Made by a program: the position numbers and the translations under genes
The notes under the pieces: generated by a model
Database searches by the model: none
What the model saw: only the letters and a program-made list of their open reading frames with translations
Told to the model about the DNA's origin: nothing
Part shown: positions 5,310-6,861 of the stretch, in pieces
Position numbering within the stretch: position 1 is the stretch's first letter
Layout of the letters: each line of letters begins with the position of its first letter
DNA from: Propionicimonas sp.
Lineage (GTDB): Bacteria; Actinomycetota; Actinomycetes; Propionibacteriales; Propionibacteriaceae
Assembly (NCBI GenBank): GCA_031119515.1
Contig: JAVHXR010000149.1
Coordinates: 1-6,861, forward strand
Direction of reading: 5' to 3'
Length of the DNA: 6,861 nt

Positions 5310-6449
5310 ATGGCGACGGCAGGCAGCAAGAAGCGGGTCGGGATCCTCACGGCGGGCGGCGACAGCCCCGGCCTCAACGCGGCCATCCGGGGCTTCGGCA
5401 AAGCGGCCATCAGCGCCTACGGCATGGAGCTGATCGGGTTCCGCGACGGTATCCGCGGCCTGGTCGAGAACCGGTTCGTCCAGCTCGACAGCACCGCCCT
5501 GTCGGGCATCCTCACCGTCGGCGGCACGATCCTGTCGACCAGCCGCGACAAGGTGCACCGGATGGTGGTGGACGGCGAGGTCCGCGACATGCGGCCACAG
5601 GTGGTCGAGAACTACGAGCAGAACGGGCTGGACGCGCTGGTACTGCTGGGCGGCGGCGGCACCGCGAAGAACGCGATGCGACTGGCCGATGCCGGGCTGA
5701 ACGTCATCCACCTGCCGAAGACGATCGACAACGACATCGCGCACACCGACACCACCTTCGGGTTCTCCACCGCGATGGAGATCGCCACCGAGGCGATCGA
5801 CCGGCTGCACAGCACCGCCCACAGCCACCACCGGATCATCCTCACCGAGATCATGGGCCACCGGGCCGGCTGGCTGACCCTCGGCGCCGGGATCGCCGGC
5901 GGCGCCGACATCATCCTGCTGCCCGAGATCCCCTACTCGGTGGAGTCCGTCGCAGAGACCATCAACCGCCGCCGTTCCCACGGCAGCAACTTCAGCGTCG
6001 TGGCGGTCGCCGAGGGCGCTCGCGACCTGGCCGACGCCGCCGACGTCGAGGCGGCCGTCGCCCTGGTGAAGGCGGCGAAGACCCCCGAGGCGATCGGTGC
6101 GGCGAAGAAGCACCTCGCCAACGTCGCCGACACCCAGCGCGAGCACACCTTCAAGCTCGCCATGGAACTCGAGGCACTCACCGGCCTGGAGTCGCGGGTG
6201 TCGATCCTCGGGTACGTGCAGCGGGGCGGCACCCCGGTCGCTGCCGACCGCCTGCTGGGCAGCCGGATCGGGACGGCCGCGGCCCACCACGTCGCCAAGG
6301 GCGAGTTCGGGATCATGGTCGCCGCCCGCGGCGAGCAGACCGCGCCGGTGCCGCTGTCGGAGGTCGCCGGCAACCTGAAACTGGTGCCACTAGACCACGA
6401 GTGGATCATGACCGCCCGCAACCTGGGCACCGGCCTGGGCGAGAGCTGA
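5310..6449 (+). CDS. pfkA: 6-phosphofructokinase, PfkA family (phosphoryl donor uncertain)
   Basis: The 379-residue enzyme would phosphorylate fructose 6-phosphate to fructose 1,6-bisphosphate in the cytoplasm, the committing step of glycolysis. Family marks in order are GILTAGGDSPGLNAAIRG (11-28, phosphate-donor loop), LLGGGGTAKNAMRL (112-125), PKTIDND (136-142) with catalytic base D140, EIMGHRAGWLTLGAGIAGGAD (180-200, sugar phosphate binding) and LGYVQRGGTP (300-309). Two positions are known to correlate with donor choice, E. coli G104 and G124. Here they are G117, the ATP-type residue, and K137, the PPi-type residue. The aspartate before G104 in E. coli, which contacts Mg-nucleotide, is G116. 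This combination fits the mixed or group III clade, often ATP-using, but PPi use cannot be excluded. The length exceeds that of E. coli PfkA (320) because of a longer C-terminal region. The ribosome site GGAAGGA supports ATG 5310. Confidence 0.92.
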   Translation: MATAGSKKRVGILTAGGDSPGLNAAIRGFGKAAISAYGMELIGFRDGIRGLVENRFVQLDSTALSGILTVGGTILSTSRDKVHRMVVDGEVRDMRPQVVENYEQNGLDALVLLGGGGTAKNAMRLADAGLNVIHLPKTIDNDIAHTDTTFGFSTAMEIATEAIDRLHSTAHSHHRIILTEIMGHRAGWLTLGAGIAGGADIILLPEIPYSVESVAETINRRRSHGSNFSVVAVAEGARDLADAADVEAAVALVKAAKTPEAIGAAKKHLANVADTQREHTFKLAMELEALTGLESRVSILGYVQRGGTPVAADRLLGSRIGTAAAHHVAKGEFGIMVAARGEQTAPVPLSEVAGNLKLVPLDHEWIMTARNLGTGLGES

Positions 6450-6450
6450 G

Positions 6451-6861
6451 CTACCCGGCCGCGGGCCGGCGCAGGCCGATCGCCCAGCGGACCACCAGCC
6501 CGGCCAGCAGCGCCCAGAACGCGGCACCGATCCCGCCCACGCTGAGCCCGGACGCGGCGACCAGGAAGGTGACGGCCGCCGCCTCGCGTCCGTCGGGGTC
6601 CGCGAGCGCACCGGCCGCGGCACTGCCGAAGGTGCCGATCAGCGCGAGCCCGGCCGCGGCCTGGAGCAGCCCGGGGGGGCCGGTGAAGACGAGCGCCGTG
6701 ACGGTCGCGCTGGCACAGCCGAGCAGCAGGTAGCCGGTGCCGCCGACGACAGCGGCCCGCCACCGCCGGGAGGCGTCCTCGCCGGCGTCCGGGGAGGCGG
6801 CCAGGGCAGCGCTGATGGCGGCGAGGTTGATGGCGTGGCCTCCGAACGGGGCCACGGCTAC
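6451..6861 (-). CDS. benE: BenE-family benzoate/H+ symporter, C-terminal part
   Basis: The gene is partial: the frame stays open through the right edge, so the start codon lies outside the window. The 136 visible residues match the C-terminal third of BenE transporters, which are about 390 residues long and move benzoate or related aromatic acids with protons across the cytoplasmic membrane. The diagnostic stretch is VAPFGGHAINLAAISAAL near the window edge. It is followed by a soluble RRW connector and hydrophobic segments YLLLGCASATVTALVF, LLQAAAGLALIGTFGSAAAGAL, AAAVTFLVAASGLSVGGIGAAFWALLAGLVVRW. The TAG stop lies 1 bp from the TGA of the kinase, so the two genes converge tail to tail. Substrate is inferred from family only; no aromatic-degradation genes are visible in the window. 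Confidence 0.85.
   Translation of the reverse strand, partial: VAVAPFGGHAINLAAISAALAASPDAGEDASRRWRAAVVGGTGYLLLGCASATVTALVFTGPPGLLQAAAGLALIGTFGSAAAGALADPDGREAAAVTFLVAASGLSVGGIGAAFWALLAGLVVRWAIGLRRPAAG
6455..6469 (+). terminator. Possible hairpin after the phosphofructokinase stop
   Basis: CCGGCC and GGCCGG form a perfect 6-bp stem around GCG, starting 5 bp beyond the kinase stop codon and lying within the last codons of benE. No T-run follows, so it is at best a weak intrinsic terminator. Similar GC-rich stems occur by chance in this genome. Confidence 0.25.

Noticed and set aside
4795..5433. Open frame with a long Val-Gly repeat
   Set aside because: The repeat is the reverse complement of the lipoprotein Pro-Thr tract, and the lipoprotein frame has a signal peptide and ribosome site.
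5201..6733. A 510-codon frame overlapping phosphofructokinase on the same strand
   Set aside because: The translation is dominated by Arg/Pro/Gly/Asp, as expected of a shifted frame of a GC-rich gene. The kinase frame carries all family motifs.

Overview
The window is a GC-rich, densely packed stretch of bacterial chromosome. Strong G/C preference at third codon positions, a leaderless-type promoter, a TTGTCCACA DnaA-box-like site and the gene families all point to an actinobacterium. A Propionibacteriaceae-like host is a guess from overall feel, not something the sequence proves. Six complete protein genes and one partial gene are supported. I see no RNA gene, CRISPR array, prophage or defence cluster, and the genes do not form one pathway.

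Layout. Positions 1-1030 hold a RAYT element: a single-domain HUH/Y1 (IS200-like) transposase gene (170-979, +) with a C-terminal helix-turn-helix. It is bracketed by two short arrays of the same 21-bp repeat in opposite orientation (1-55 and 981-1030). Two DnaA-box-like sites lie between the left array and the gene. The right array stops 2 bp short of the stop codon of a dcp-type M3 zinc metallopeptidase (1033-3093, -). The spacer upstream of dcp (3094-3365) carries two 52-bp near-identical repeats and a degenerate 20-bp tandem repeat.

Rightward from that spacer, a YgjV-like membrane protein with an acetyltransferase-like tail (3366-3977, +) appears to have a leaderless promoter. It is followed by a DUF2231-type four-helix membrane protein (4017-4451, +), whose start codon lies in a perfect 10-bp inverted repeat. 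These two may be co-transcribed. A lipoprotein with a long Pro-Thr linker (4470-5156, -) converges on them. It diverges, across a 153-bp spacer, from a 6-phosphofructokinase of the GGGGT/PKTIDND type (5310-6449, +). The kinase ends 1 bp from the stop of a BenE-family benzoate/H+ symporter gene (6451-6861, -), which runs off the right edge.

How the genes relate. Dcp would trim peptides, the kinase is central glycolysis, BenE imports aromatic acid, and the membrane proteins and lipoprotein are envelope components of unknown role. The most unusual signals are non-coding: the inverted repeat arrays around the RAYT gene, the repeats in the dcp spacer, and the hairpin over the DUF2231 start. I did not find a clear undescribed multi-gene system.
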